Shown here piece after piece: positions 5,324 through 11,185 of a stretch of DNA of 22,809 nt. Location of the stretch: IMG/VR virus record IMGVR_UViG_3300034117_001898, positions 1 to 22,809 of that record. One strand, 5' to 3'. Source of the stretch: a virus. The number at the start of each line of letters is the position of its first letter. The stretch's first letter is position 1. The notes beneath the pieces were generated by a model. That model worked only from the letters and a program-made list of their open reading frames with translations, was not told where the DNA came from and did not search any database. The translations under genes were made by a program, and so were the position numbers.

Positions 5324-5340
5324 CTGTTTTATGAAAACAG
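5324..5340 (-). repeat. Perfect inverted repeat over the stop of the ParB-like gene
   Basis: CTGTTTT and AAAACAG separated by 3 bases (7-bp stem), spanning the last codons and TAA of the gene at 5329-5751. The sequence after it (TTAATAATTTT) is AT-rich but not a clean U-run, so it is at best a weak terminator or an RNA 3'-end stabiliser before the structured RNA. Confidence 0.5.
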
Positions 5341-5751
5341 CCACTGCCAATCTTCTGGCATGTCAGAAATATTTAAAACTTTAGCTTTTATTTTAGTTAT
5401 TTTATTTGTAATTGCTTTTTGAAGTCTGTGATGCCCATCTAAAATTGACTGCTTTCCGTTGTTTTTATTTAAAATTAAAATTGGATAGTCAAGATTAGCT
5501 TTTTGAATATTAGCTAATGTTTCGGGATCAGTTTTAGTTTGGTGAAGAGCTAAAGGCTTAAGACTATCAACATTTATTTCTGATATAGGCATATCCTTAG
5601 AAAAAGCAAACAAATCACTAATAGTTACTTTAACTAATTTACCGTCATTTGTTGTATCTTCCCAACTAGTCTCTTGCCAATTATCACCGTGCATGCTTTC
5701 AATAATCTTACTATATGCTTCACTAAGTAAAATTTGATCTCTGTGTTTCAT
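5329..5751 (-). CDS. ParB/Srx-fold domain protein (140 aa)
   Basis: Residues about 55-125 resemble the ParB N-terminal (ParB/sulfiredoxin) fold: PISEINVDSLKPLALHQTK, then YPILILN, and the signature SILDGHHRLQKAI, equivalent to the family's DGxHRxxA. In this fold the motif binds phosphate or nucleotide; phage members include nucleases and CTPases. There is no HTH partner-binding domain, so this is not a full plasmid-type ParB. The first 35 residues (LLSEAYSKIIESMHGDNW) form a helix of a type often seen in phage proteins. It sits between tRNA-Gly and the large RNA. Confidence 0.75.
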   Translation of the reverse strand: MKHRDQILLSEAYSKIIESMHGDNWQETSWEDTTNDGKLVKVTISDLFAFSKDMPISEINVDSLKPLALHQTKTDPETLANIQKANLDYPILILNKNNGKQSILDGHHRLQKAITNKITKIKAKVLNISDMPEDWQWLFS

Positions 5752-5768
5752 TATTATATTTATTAGAT

Positions 5769-5843
5769 TGGTGCGGGATATCAGAGTTGAACTGATCTCT
5801 CAAGTTTGGAAAACTCACATATTAGCCGATATACGAATCCCGC
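5769..5843 (-). tRNA. tRNA-Gly (anticodon TCC)
   Basis: 75 nt with encoded CCA (5771-5769). Perfect acceptor GCGGGAT/ATCCCGC, anticodon stem TGAGT/ACTTG with loop TTTCCAA (TCC, reads GGA/GGG), T arm ATCAG-TTCAACT-CTGAT. Discriminator A. Its overall sequence resembles bacterial tRNA-Gly(TCC). Confidence 0.95.
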
Positions 5844-5848
5844 GAAAA

Positions 5849-5934
<86 letters not shown>

Positions 5935-5945
5935 AATAATAAAAT

Positions 5946-6544
5946 TGGTGGACGCGAGGAGCATCACACTATGGTTTTCACCACCAGATTTCTCTGTTTG
6001 TGCGCTGGACTATGCCTTTACCTTAGTATTTTTACTTTAGGTAGGTGATTATAGTCTCTACACCTTCTCATTATCTGAGCTTGGCTCGGCATTGGGACGG
6101 ATATTATTCCAGACCGTTCACCGAATTTACACCTTACTAACTATTCGTTTCCAAATAGCAGACCCTCATTAAGTTGAACTCCTGTCCTCTATCAACTTAC
6201 ATTAACCTTCAAACATGCTTATATTGTCTCGTTAAGGTGAGACTTTCCTGTTAGGGACGACCGATTTCTCTGCCATCCTCCACCAATGTATTAGACAGAA
6301 TACATACTGTTTTATTACCTGTTTTGTATCCAAGAGCAGAGCAGGTTTATCTCTTGGCGTATTTGCTTAGGCAGCTAAAGCAAGTTCGCCTTGTGGGGCG
6401 AAAACGCGATTAGCAATACCACGCACAGCGTTAACAATTCTGTTGCCGTTTATGTTTTTTTGATCAGCTTTTTAAGAGGCCAACTGATCAACCTCTACAT
6501 GCTAGTTGAATGCTTATCAATACAGTCGAAACCAGAACGCGCCC
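5946..6544 (-). ncRNA. ssrA: tmRNA (ssrA), interrupted by a group I intron
   Basis: Rescues stalled ribosomes by acting as tRNA-Ala and then mRNA for a degradation tag. The acceptor stem is GGGCGCG (6544-6538) with CGCGTCC (5956-5950), containing the G3-U70 pair read by alanyl-tRNA synthetase, then A and encoded CCA (5948-5946). The conserved 5' TCTGGTTTCGACTG follows. Pseudoknot 1 is clear: GAGG/CCTC interlocked with TTGATCAG/CTGATCAA, including TTGGCCTC and TAAAAAGC as in E. coli. The tag frame runs from GGC at 6447, after an AUAAAC resume signal, to TAA at 6369-6367, encoding GNRIVNAVRG at its start and PQGELALAA at its end. TAAGCATG precedes the T arm AGGAG-TTCAACT, whose 3' strand CTCCT lies about 210 bases further on because of the intron. 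Without the intron the RNA is about 389 nt, a normal length. Confidence 0.95.
5962..6171 (-). ncRNA. Group I intron inserted in the T arm of tmRNA (about 210 nt)
   Basis: Self-splicing ribozyme core without an ORF. Elements in order: P2 hairpin CTATT...AATAG; P3 strand AAGGTG; P4 TTCGG with CCGAG; P5 ACGG with CCGT; the joining sequence AATGCCGAGCCAAG typical of group I; P6a CTCA/TGAG; GTAGA then P7 GACTAT (6056-6051), which pairs with ATAGTC further on; P3' CACC; P8 TACC/GGTA; then two GAAA-capped hairpins, CAGA-GAAA-TCTG and TGGT-GAAA-ACCA, as P9 elements. Boundaries follow the rule of U before and G at the end of the intron and restore a 7-nt T loop: intron 6171-5962, exon TTCAACT joined to CTCCT. 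GAGGGU early in the intron can pair with ACU at the 5' exon end and CUC at the 3' exon. Splicing one loop position earlier remains possible. Confidence 0.88.
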
Positions 6545-6552
6545 GATAAAAT

Positions 6553-6630
6553 TGGTTGCGGGTTTCGGAATTGCACCGAAACTACTTCTGCTTATGAGAC
6601 AGATCCAGCACTACTACTGGTTGACCCGCG
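6553..6630 (-). tRNA. tRNA with anticodon CAT, initiator-like (fMet type)
   Basis: 78 nt with encoded CCA (6555-6553). Acceptor CGCGGGT/ACCCGCA has the C1-A72 mismatch that marks bacterial initiator tRNAs, and its end CGCAACCA is identical to E. coli tRNA-fMet. D stem CCAG/CTGG, anticodon stem TCTGT/GCAGA with loop CTCATAA (CAT, same loop as fMet). T arm TTCGG-TGCAATT-CCGAA with G instead of T55. It lacks the three G-C pairs in the anticodon stem that classical initiators have. It may be an initiator, or a Met or TilS-modified Ile tRNA with an unusual acceptor. It ends 8 bases before the tmRNA. Confidence 0.85.
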
Positions 6631-6659
6631 ATTGAAAATTATGCCGACTAGAAAGGCGA

Positions 6660-6718
6660 CTATAATATGTTCCCTTACTCACCCGCATACGCAGTTCTGC
6701 AAGTCATTTATATTATAG
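6660..6718 (-). repeat. Long-range inverted repeat between tRNA-Glu and the CAT tRNA
   Basis: CTATAATAT (6718-6710) pairs perfectly with ATATTATAG (6668-6660), enclosing about 41 bases that include GCAGAACTGC, itself a near-palindrome. The spacer from 6631 to 6757 holds no tRNA or coding frame that I can support. It could be a decayed tRNA, an RNase processing stem or a small RNA. Confidence 0.4.
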
Positions 6719-6757
6719 TACAGGGCATGAAGCCCTTTAACCTTAATAGCGGCAAAT

Positions 6758-6832
6758 TGGTACTTGCATGGAGAATCGAACTCCAATTGTACGGATGAAA
6801 ACCGTAAGTCCTAACCGTTAGACGATGCAAGC
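6758..6832 (-). tRNA. tRNA-Glu (anticodon TTC)
   Basis: 75 nt with encoded CCA (6760-6758). Acceptor GCTTGCA/TGCAAGT with G-U first pair, D stem GTCT...GGAC, anticodon stem TACGG/CCGTA with loop TTTTCAT (TTC), T arm TGGAG-TTCGATT-CTCCA. First RNA gene of the cluster, about 90 bases downstream of a sigma70-type promoter. Confidence 0.95.
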
Positions 6833-6871
6833 TATAAAACTTAAATTTTTTCTGTCAAAGAACTTTGATTA

Positions 6872-6891
6872 TTGATTCGCTTTCGAATCAA
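6872..6891 (-). repeat. Hairpin in the leader of the RNA cluster
   Basis: TTGATTCG and CGAATCAA are perfect 8-bp partners around a 4-base loop. It lies between the sigma70-type promoter and tRNA-Glu. No U-run follows, so it is more likely a processing or stability element than a terminator. Confidence 0.45.
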
Positions 6892-6928
6892 CCATCAAGA
6901 CAATCGATTCGATTGAAGTGATGCAAGA

Positions 6929-6956
6929 ATCATAACATATTTATCTTACATGTCAA
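6929..6956 (-). promoter_or_regulatory. Sigma70-type promoter of the tRNA/tmRNA cluster
   Basis: TTGACA (6956-6951), 16-bp spacer, TATGAT (6934-6929). Expected start near 6922, about 90 bases before tRNA-Glu. It begins 1 base after the stop of the 50-residue membrane protein gene. No coding gene starts near +1, unlike the two other sites of this type. Confidence 0.75.
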
Positions 6957-6957
6957 A

Positions 6958-7110
6958 TTAAATTTTGTCTTTCCATAATAAATACAAAGGCCAAATTAAA
7001 AAAAAGAATCCCCATAAAGTCTCATCCATTTTTTTATGATACAAAGAATAAAACAAACCGATTGTGTGAATGACACACATAGCTTTTAAATAAAATGTAA
7101 CAGCGTCCAT
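6958..7110 (-). CDS. Small membrane protein (50 aa)
   Basis: ATG at 7108-7110, two bases after the stop of the deaminase gene (TAACCATGG). The product MDAVTFYLKAMCVIHTIG... has two hydrophobic stretches, about residues 3-24 and 31-46 (TLWGFFFLIWPLYLLW), joined by a short charged loop (HKKMDE), and ends KDKI. This predicts a two-helix hairpin in the inner membrane. No family is recognised. It is probably in one operon with the deaminase. Confidence 0.65.
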   Translation of the reverse strand: MDAVTFYLKAMCVIHTIGLFYSLYHKKMDETLWGFFFLIWPLYLLWKDKI

Positions 7111-7112
7111 GG

Positions 7113-7520
7113 TTATTTTCCTTTATAGACATAAAAGTCTCCATCAAAAAACCAAACTTTTCTATTTCCAACTTGTTCAAGGATGCATTCACAATTTGCA
7201 CAAGGTTTTGAAATTGCTGGTTTATCATTGTTGTCGATCCTAACATTAACAAATGTTATATCACTACAATCTTCAACTCCTAATTTAATTAAACAGGAAA
7301 TTTCAGAATGGATACCTGCTGTATAATTTGAATTAAGATCTTTTGTTGGTTCATACACACCAAATTTATGATGAGGATGAAGCTTATTGTAATTATTATA
7401 TCCAATGGCAAGCATTTTATTTCCTTTAAAAGCAAACGTGGTGTGAAAACACTTACCAGTTTGTTTTGTAGGTTTTAATGCTCTTGTAATTTCTTCTAAT
7501 CTTTTGAAATTAATAGCCAT
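7113..7520 (-). CDS. dCMP/cytidine deaminase family protein
   Basis: Zinc-dependent deaminase of 135 residues, most likely acting on dCMP or (deoxy)cytidine to feed dUMP/dTMP synthesis. It has HSE (71-73) with zinc-binding His and catalytic Glu, and PCANC (106-110) with the two zinc cysteines; these match the H-[AS]-E and PCxxC signatures. An N-terminal strand (HTTFAFKGNKMLAIGYN) fits the family's beta sheet. ThyX in the same strand at 19895-20572 could use its product. The start overlaps the end of the preceding gene by 11 bases. The substrate cannot be fixed from sequence alone. Confidence 0.85.
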   Translation of the reverse strand: MAINFKRLEEITRALKPTKQTGKCFHTTFAFKGNKMLAIGYNNYNKLHPHHKFGVYEPTKDLNSNYTAGIHSEISCLIKLGVEDCSDITFVNVRIDNNDKPAISKPCANCECILEQVGNRKVWFFDGDFYVYKGK

Positions 7521-7794
7521 TGGGTATTAACTTATAAACATCAAATACCGTGTTGGATGTGTTTCCAGATGTTTCTTTAATCAAATCACACTCACCATAT
7601 ACTTGTACAAGATTTTTAATTCTTTCTTCAAGAATATGTGCGTTGATTTTTTTATCAGAATTTAATTTGCAATGATGAATTGACAAATAACAAGTATCAT
7701 CATACTCCACCAATTCTGTCAAAGGATGCAAACATTCATAGTCTGATACAAAATCTTTGATGATGTTGTTGATTTCTTCTGGTGTGATTTTCAT
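7510..7794 (-). CDS. Hypothetical protein (94 aa)
   Basis: Starts MKITPEEINNIIKDFVSDYE and ends VFDVYKLIPNGY; mixed helix and strand, with two histidines and a cysteine (SIHHCKLN). No family is recognised. Its ATG overlaps the TAA of the preceding gene in TAATG, and its end overlaps the deaminase start, so the three genes 8117-7113 form one translationally coupled operon behind the element at 8124-8145. Confidence 0.75.
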   Translation of the reverse strand: MKITPEEINNIIKDFVSDYECLHPLTELVEYDDTCYLSIHHCKLNSDKKINAHILEERIKNLVQVYGECDLIKETSGNTSNTVFDVYKLIPNGY

Positions 7795-8117
7795 TATAGT
7801 GCTGTATATTCTTCAGTAAATTCAATTCTGACATTTTCCCTTGGAACGTCTTTGAAATAATTCAAAGCTCTAGCTTCAACAGAACGAAACCTATCAAAGA
7901 TTAATTCACGAGTTGCAGGAACTTTAGGAAGAGTGAATCCTTTCTCAGACAATGCGCGATTAAGAGCGATTTTCATTGCTGTTTCTTTGTCATAATTGTC
8001 ATGTGGACTGCACAAAGAATAACCATAATAAACTTGATCGTTTTCTTTTACAGCTACCACAACACCACGTGGGTTGTACTTATCATCTCTGATATATTCT
8101 TTAATCATTGTTTGCAT
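7794..8117 (-). CDS. Hypothetical protein (107 aa)
   Basis: Starts MQTMIKEYIRDDKYNPRGVVV and ends RIEFTEEYTAL. The promoter-like hexamer TATACT is followed by 6 bases and the first ATG (8117-8115), which fixes this start over the one three codons later. The segment GVVVAVKENDQVYYGYSLCS looks like a two-stranded sheet followed by a helix. No family is recognised. First gene of the deaminase operon. Confidence 0.75.
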   Translation of the reverse strand: MQTMIKEYIRDDKYNPRGVVVAVKENDQVYYGYSLCSPHDNYDKETAMKIALNRALSEKGFTLPKVPATRELIFDRFRSVEARALNYFKDVPRENVRIEFTEEYTAL

Positions 8118-8123
8118 AAATTC

Positions 8124-8145
8124 AGTATATAATAGTTTTTTATTA
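8124..8145 (-). promoter_or_regulatory. Phage promoter-like element for the deaminase operon
   Basis: TAATAAAAAACTA (8145-8133), 3 bases, TATACT (8129-8124), 6 bases, ATG at 8117. It lies directly after a strong hairpin that follows rIIB, so it separates two transcription units. This argues for a promoter rather than an RNA processing site. Confidence 0.85.
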
Positions 8146-8152
8146 GTTGAGT

Positions 8153-8193
8153 TAGGGAGTGAGAAGCAATAATCCGACTGTTCTCACTCCCTA
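8153..8193 (-). terminator. Strong hairpin after rIIB, possible terminator
   Basis: TAGGGAGTGAGAA (8193 end read on the minus strand) pairs over 13 bp with TTCTCACTCCCTA (8165-8153) around a 15-nt loop. It follows the rIIB stop by about 10 bases. The downstream sequence (ACTCAAC) is not U-rich, so it is an atypical terminator or an mRNA 3'-end protector. Confidence 0.6.
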
Positions 8194-8203
8194 TCATCAT
8201 CAT

Positions 8204-9202
8204 TCACAAAATAACAAGAGTCACGCCATCGATTTCGTCCCAGTATTCATTGAGTTCTTGAAGAGCATCCAACACTTCTTGTTTTGATGGATATTCTGGA
8301 GAGAAACTATTTTGAATTTGTCTGACACTAACATCATCATATCCTTCATCGCGTTTGTTGTTGAGATATTTTTCAACTCTCTCCACAAAAGCTGTGCGTT
8401 CTTTTGCAAAGTTTGGCACGAGATTATCATTACCTTCTCCATCAGTCACCGAAGATTCGATTTCATATTCATAATCAGAAACGACCTCGTATGCTGATAC
8501 TCGACACTTTTGGCAATTGTAATCAGTTGGAACGCTAACAACATCTTTAGGGTTGACTTTGACTACGACTACTCTCTGTCCGAAAGAACGAGCATAATCA
8601 AGAGAACCAACATGCAAACCGAAACTACAATGATTGTTTCTATTGTCATCTACATTGCGGCGTTTGACTTCAATCTTGGAACCAACACCGTTGAAAATCT
8701 TACCGTCTGTTGTTGTAATACCTTGAACAACGACAGTTTTAGGATTACCATGAATGCTGTAATAATGTTCTGATACACCTTTGTATGCAAGAAAGCAACC
8801 ATCATCTGTAATTGGAAGTTCTTTGTATTCAAGAAACTCCATAAGCTCATCAACAGAACTTGAGGCAGGATTATCTTCAAGATTATTCCAGAATTTAGTG
8901 AAATGTTCAAGAGGAAGATCATCACGAACAATGCTTTCTACCTTTTGAGATAGTGCTGGAGGCAATGCTTCTCCGTTGTAATAAACTTGATCTTCAATGA
9001 TTTCAAATCCTTCTACTTTATCAATAGATTCAAGAGTGAAATCAATTGGATACAAAATTTCATTGATAGCATCTTCTTGCTCATCACTTGGAAGAGTGAA
9101 AGATTTAATGATTTTTGGATATTTACGATCTGTCTTTTCAACACGAACTGAACCATTGTTGATAAACAAAATAATTGCGGATTGGTTGATGATGTATGTC
9201 AT
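8204..9202 (-). CDS. rIIB: rIIB-like protein
   Basis: 332 residues resembling T4 rIIB-type proteins of large myophages, which act with rIIA at the membrane/DNA interface and affect lysis timing and exclusion. Visible family features are a block around CFLAYKGVSEHYYSIHGNP (136-154), RNVDDNRNNHCSFGLHVGSLDYA (182-204, split by D/N-rich loop), and VVVVKVNPKDVVSVP (211-225) followed by a CQKCR pair of cysteines. The C-terminal part is charged. It directly follows rIIA, as in T4. The start lies 6 bases after the TATAAT of a sigma70-type promoter, and a second promoter-like element is further upstream. Confidence 0.85.
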   Translation of the reverse strand: MTYIINQSAIILFINNGSVRVEKTDRKYPKIIKSFTLPSDEQEDAINEILYPIDFTLESIDKVEGFEIIEDQVYYNGEALPPALSQKVESIVRDDLPLEHFTKFWNNLEDNPASSSVDELMEFLEYKELPITDDGCFLAYKGVSEHYYSIHGNPKTVVVQGITTTDGKIFNGVGSKIEVKRRNVDDNRNNHCSFGLHVGSLDYARSFGQRVVVVKVNPKDVVSVPTDYNCQKCRVSAYEVVSDYEYEIESSVTDGEGNDNLVPNFAKERTAFVERVEKYLNNKRDEGYDDVSVRQIQNSFSPEYPSKQEVLDALQELNEYWDEIDGVTLVIL

Positions 9203-9208
9203 AGTATT

Positions 9209-9236
9209 ATTATAGTTTGTTTGTTTGTTTTGTCAA
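9209..9236 (-). promoter_or_regulatory. Sigma70-type promoter directly at the rIIB start
   Basis: TTGACA (9236-9231), 16-bp spacer made of AAAC repeats, TATAAT (9214-9209), then 6 bases and ATG. A normal start point would be the A of the ATG, giving a leaderless mRNA. Both hexamers are perfect consensus. Confidence 0.85.
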
Positions 9237-9240
9237 TGAG

Positions 9241-9262
9241 ATTGTATTTTAGTTTTTTATTA
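9241..9262 (-). promoter_or_regulatory. Phage promoter-like element upstream of rIIB
   Basis: TAATAAAAAACTA (9262-9250), beginning with the TAA stop of rIIA, 3 bases, TACAAT (9246-9241). Predicted start near 9234, giving a leader of about 30 bases made largely of CAAA repeats. It overlaps the sigma70-type promoter, so the two probably work at different times. Confidence 0.75.
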
Positions 9263-11140
9263 ATCTTTTATCAGAAGGAGTTTACGAAGATCGCGTCTAT
9301 CCAATGGTGATCCATATCGAGACACACTGTTGTAAATACGACTTCTGGTAGAATTTTCTGCTCTAATGTTTGTCATGATCTTTTTGATCTTTTCAATTTT
9401 ATCTGGATACCTTTTGAGATGTTTAAGAACAGTTGGGTTGATATTAATTGCATTGCATGTGCATGTCAAATCATATTCAATGCTTCTTTGTTTTTTCTGA
9501 AATTCTTCAAGATTTTTAAGTCTGGTGTGTGCGTTTTTGTATTCAGTGGAATCTGGATGCAACCAACCCAAATCATGAAGTTGATCTACCATTTTTTTAC
9601 TTTTGCTTGATACACAGTAAGGATCATTGTTTGTGTACTCATTATTATGATAAATTGTACGATGAAAAAGGTGATTAATACAATCAATTGTTTCGTGCCA
9701 ATTTGAATCAGAGATTTCTCCAAACTTATTGTCTACATATTCTTCAAACTCTTCACTGGTAAAAGAACCAAGTTTATTGTAACGACTGAATACGTTATAT
9801 TTCATCAAAGTTTTATTTTTCTCAAGCTTTGGAAGCTTCATCTTTTTAACATCAATGATCTCAATGTCTGAAGTGTCAACATTACAAGAGTTTGAATCGA
9901 GCGGTGATTCATCTTGAATATAAACAAAACCGTGGTAATTTGCAAAACCTGCAAGATGTTTTGCTAGACGCAACTTCCAATTTTTTAAATTTTTAATATT
10001 TGGAAGTTTATAAATTGGAAGCTTACCATTAGAGTATTCAAGATTATTTAAATATGCAACTTCATATGCTTTTATACTCATTAATGCCGCATGGGTTTCT
10101 GGAATATATTCAGACATGGCATAAGTAAACCAATCATCCTCGAAATACTTTGAAGTTTTGCTTTTGACATATTCACCCAGAGGTTTAGGAACAATTTTAC
10201 TGATTTGTTCATTCTTAAAAGTTTCGATATGTGACACAATATCGTTGATAACTTTTTGATTGTTTGGTGTATCTTCTATGCTTTCTCTTGAAATTGGAAT
10301 GCTGAGTTTTCCAATTGGAACATCGACAACATATATGTTTTCATTATTAAAAGTGCAGAATCGAATGGGAATCTTTTTATATACCACACCTCCCATACGA
10401 ATATAAATGTGATTATAATCATAATCTTGATGAGATTTTTTATATTGATGCATTCCATATTCTCCCAGTTTGACAGAATGAATCGGTGAATCTGGAACTA
10501 CAGTTTCAGAGTTATCAGAAAGAAACTCAATCTTTGTATCATGGTGTAGATTTTTAACAAATTTGGAAGTTGTATTCCTAAATGAATATGAATCACTGTC
10601 TGATACTTCAAAAGAAATTTCAATTCCACTTTCGTTTGTAGGTTCTTCAGAGATCTTAAAAATCTCTCCGATTGGAACACCTTTGTCTCCTCCACCAAGA
10701 ACGCATGCATACACACTACAAACACCGTTGTAATAAGAGTTGATGTAAAATGTATCGGTATATGAATGTGCCGCTTTTGAACCAATACCAAAACCACCTA
10801 CATATTCATTGGAATGGTTTTTGGTGCTTTCGAAATACATTCCAAAAATGTTACGAACACCATGTTCATCCAAACCTTTAGCGTAATCTCTAACGCTCCA
10901 AGTTTTGGTATTTTTTACTGTTTTGATTGCAACAACAACTGGACGATCAATCTCGTACTTTTTGTGTTCATCAACAGCATTGCAAATATATTCGCGAACG
11001 CATGCAAGAATTTTATCATTGTAAATCTTGTCACGCAGGAAGTATGCGGCAATGTCCATGCCTTTGGCAGACATTCCCATGGTGCTTTTTTGAAGCGAGT
11101 CTGATGCGATTGTTGGTGATGTTGTAATTCCAATTTTCAT
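9260..11140 (-). CDS. rIIA: rIIA-like GHKL ATPase
   Basis: 626 residues, close to the usual rIIA size. The N-terminal half is a GHKL (gyrase/Hsp90/MutL) ATP-binding domain: N-box REYICNAVDEHKK (49-61), G1 box RDYAKGLDEHG (84-94, D-x-G-x-G-like), and G2 box GGFGIGSKAA (115-124). Family members are peripheral membrane proteins acting with rIIB. The C terminus is rich in charged helices. Its stop codon is the first triplet of the next promoter-like element. The predicted mRNA has a 17-base leader (ATCATCAAACACAAACT) without a Shine-Dalgarno site, an exception among the 13 elements. Confidence 0.9.
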   Translation of the reverse strand: MKIGITTSPTIASDSLQKSTMGMSAKGMDIAAYFLRDKIYNDKILACVREYICNAVDEHKKYEIDRPVVVAIKTVKNTKTWSVRDYAKGLDEHGVRNIFGMYFESTKNHSNEYVGGFGIGSKAAHSYTDTFYINSYYNGVCSVYACVLGGGDKGVPIGEIFKISEEPTNESGIEISFEVSDSDSYSFRNTTSKFVKNLHHDTKIEFLSDNSETVVPDSPIHSVKLGEYGMHQYKKSHQDYDYNHIYIRMGGVVYKKIPIRFCTFNNENIYVVDVPIGKLSIPISRESIEDTPNNQKVINDIVSHIETFKNEQISKIVPKPLGEYVKSKTSKYFEDDWFTYAMSEYIPETHAALMSIKAYEVAYLNNLEYSNGKLPIYKLPNIKNLKNWKLRLAKHLAGFANYHGFVYIQDESPLDSNSCNVDTSDIEIIDVKKMKLPKLEKNKTLMKYNVFSRYNKLGSFTSEEFEEYVDNKFGEISDSNWHETIDCINHLFHRTIYHNNEYTNNDPYCVSSKSKKMVDQLHDLGWLHPDSTEYKNAHTRLKNLEEFQKKQRSIEYDLTCTCNAININPTVLKHLKRYPDKIEKIKKIMTNIRAENSTRSRIYNSVSRYGSPLDRRDLRKLLLIKD

Positions 11141-11163
11141 AGTTTGTGTTTGATGATGGCACT

Positions 11164-11185
11164 AGTTTAATCTAGTTTCTTATTA
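11164..11185 (-). promoter_or_regulatory. Phage promoter-like element for rIIA
   Basis: TAATAAGAAACTA (11185-11173), starting with the TAA stop of uvdE, 3 bases, TAAACT (11169-11164). Predicted start near 11157; the ATG follows 17 bases later, after a CA-rich leader. Confidence 0.75.

Noticed and set aside
6831-6858. Promoter TTGACA-16-TATAGC just before tRNA-Glu
   Set aside because: The -10 overlaps the first bases of the tRNA, so transcription would begin inside it. The promoter at 6929-6956 is better placed.
7034-7252. Minus-strand 72-residue frame overlapping the deaminase gene
   Set aside because: It overlaps the deaminase C terminus with its PCANC motif and the 50-residue membrane protein in another frame, with no start signal.
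10498-10797. Minus-strand 99-residue frame inside rIIA
   Set aside because: It lies in a different frame inside the conserved GHKL domain; shadow frame.
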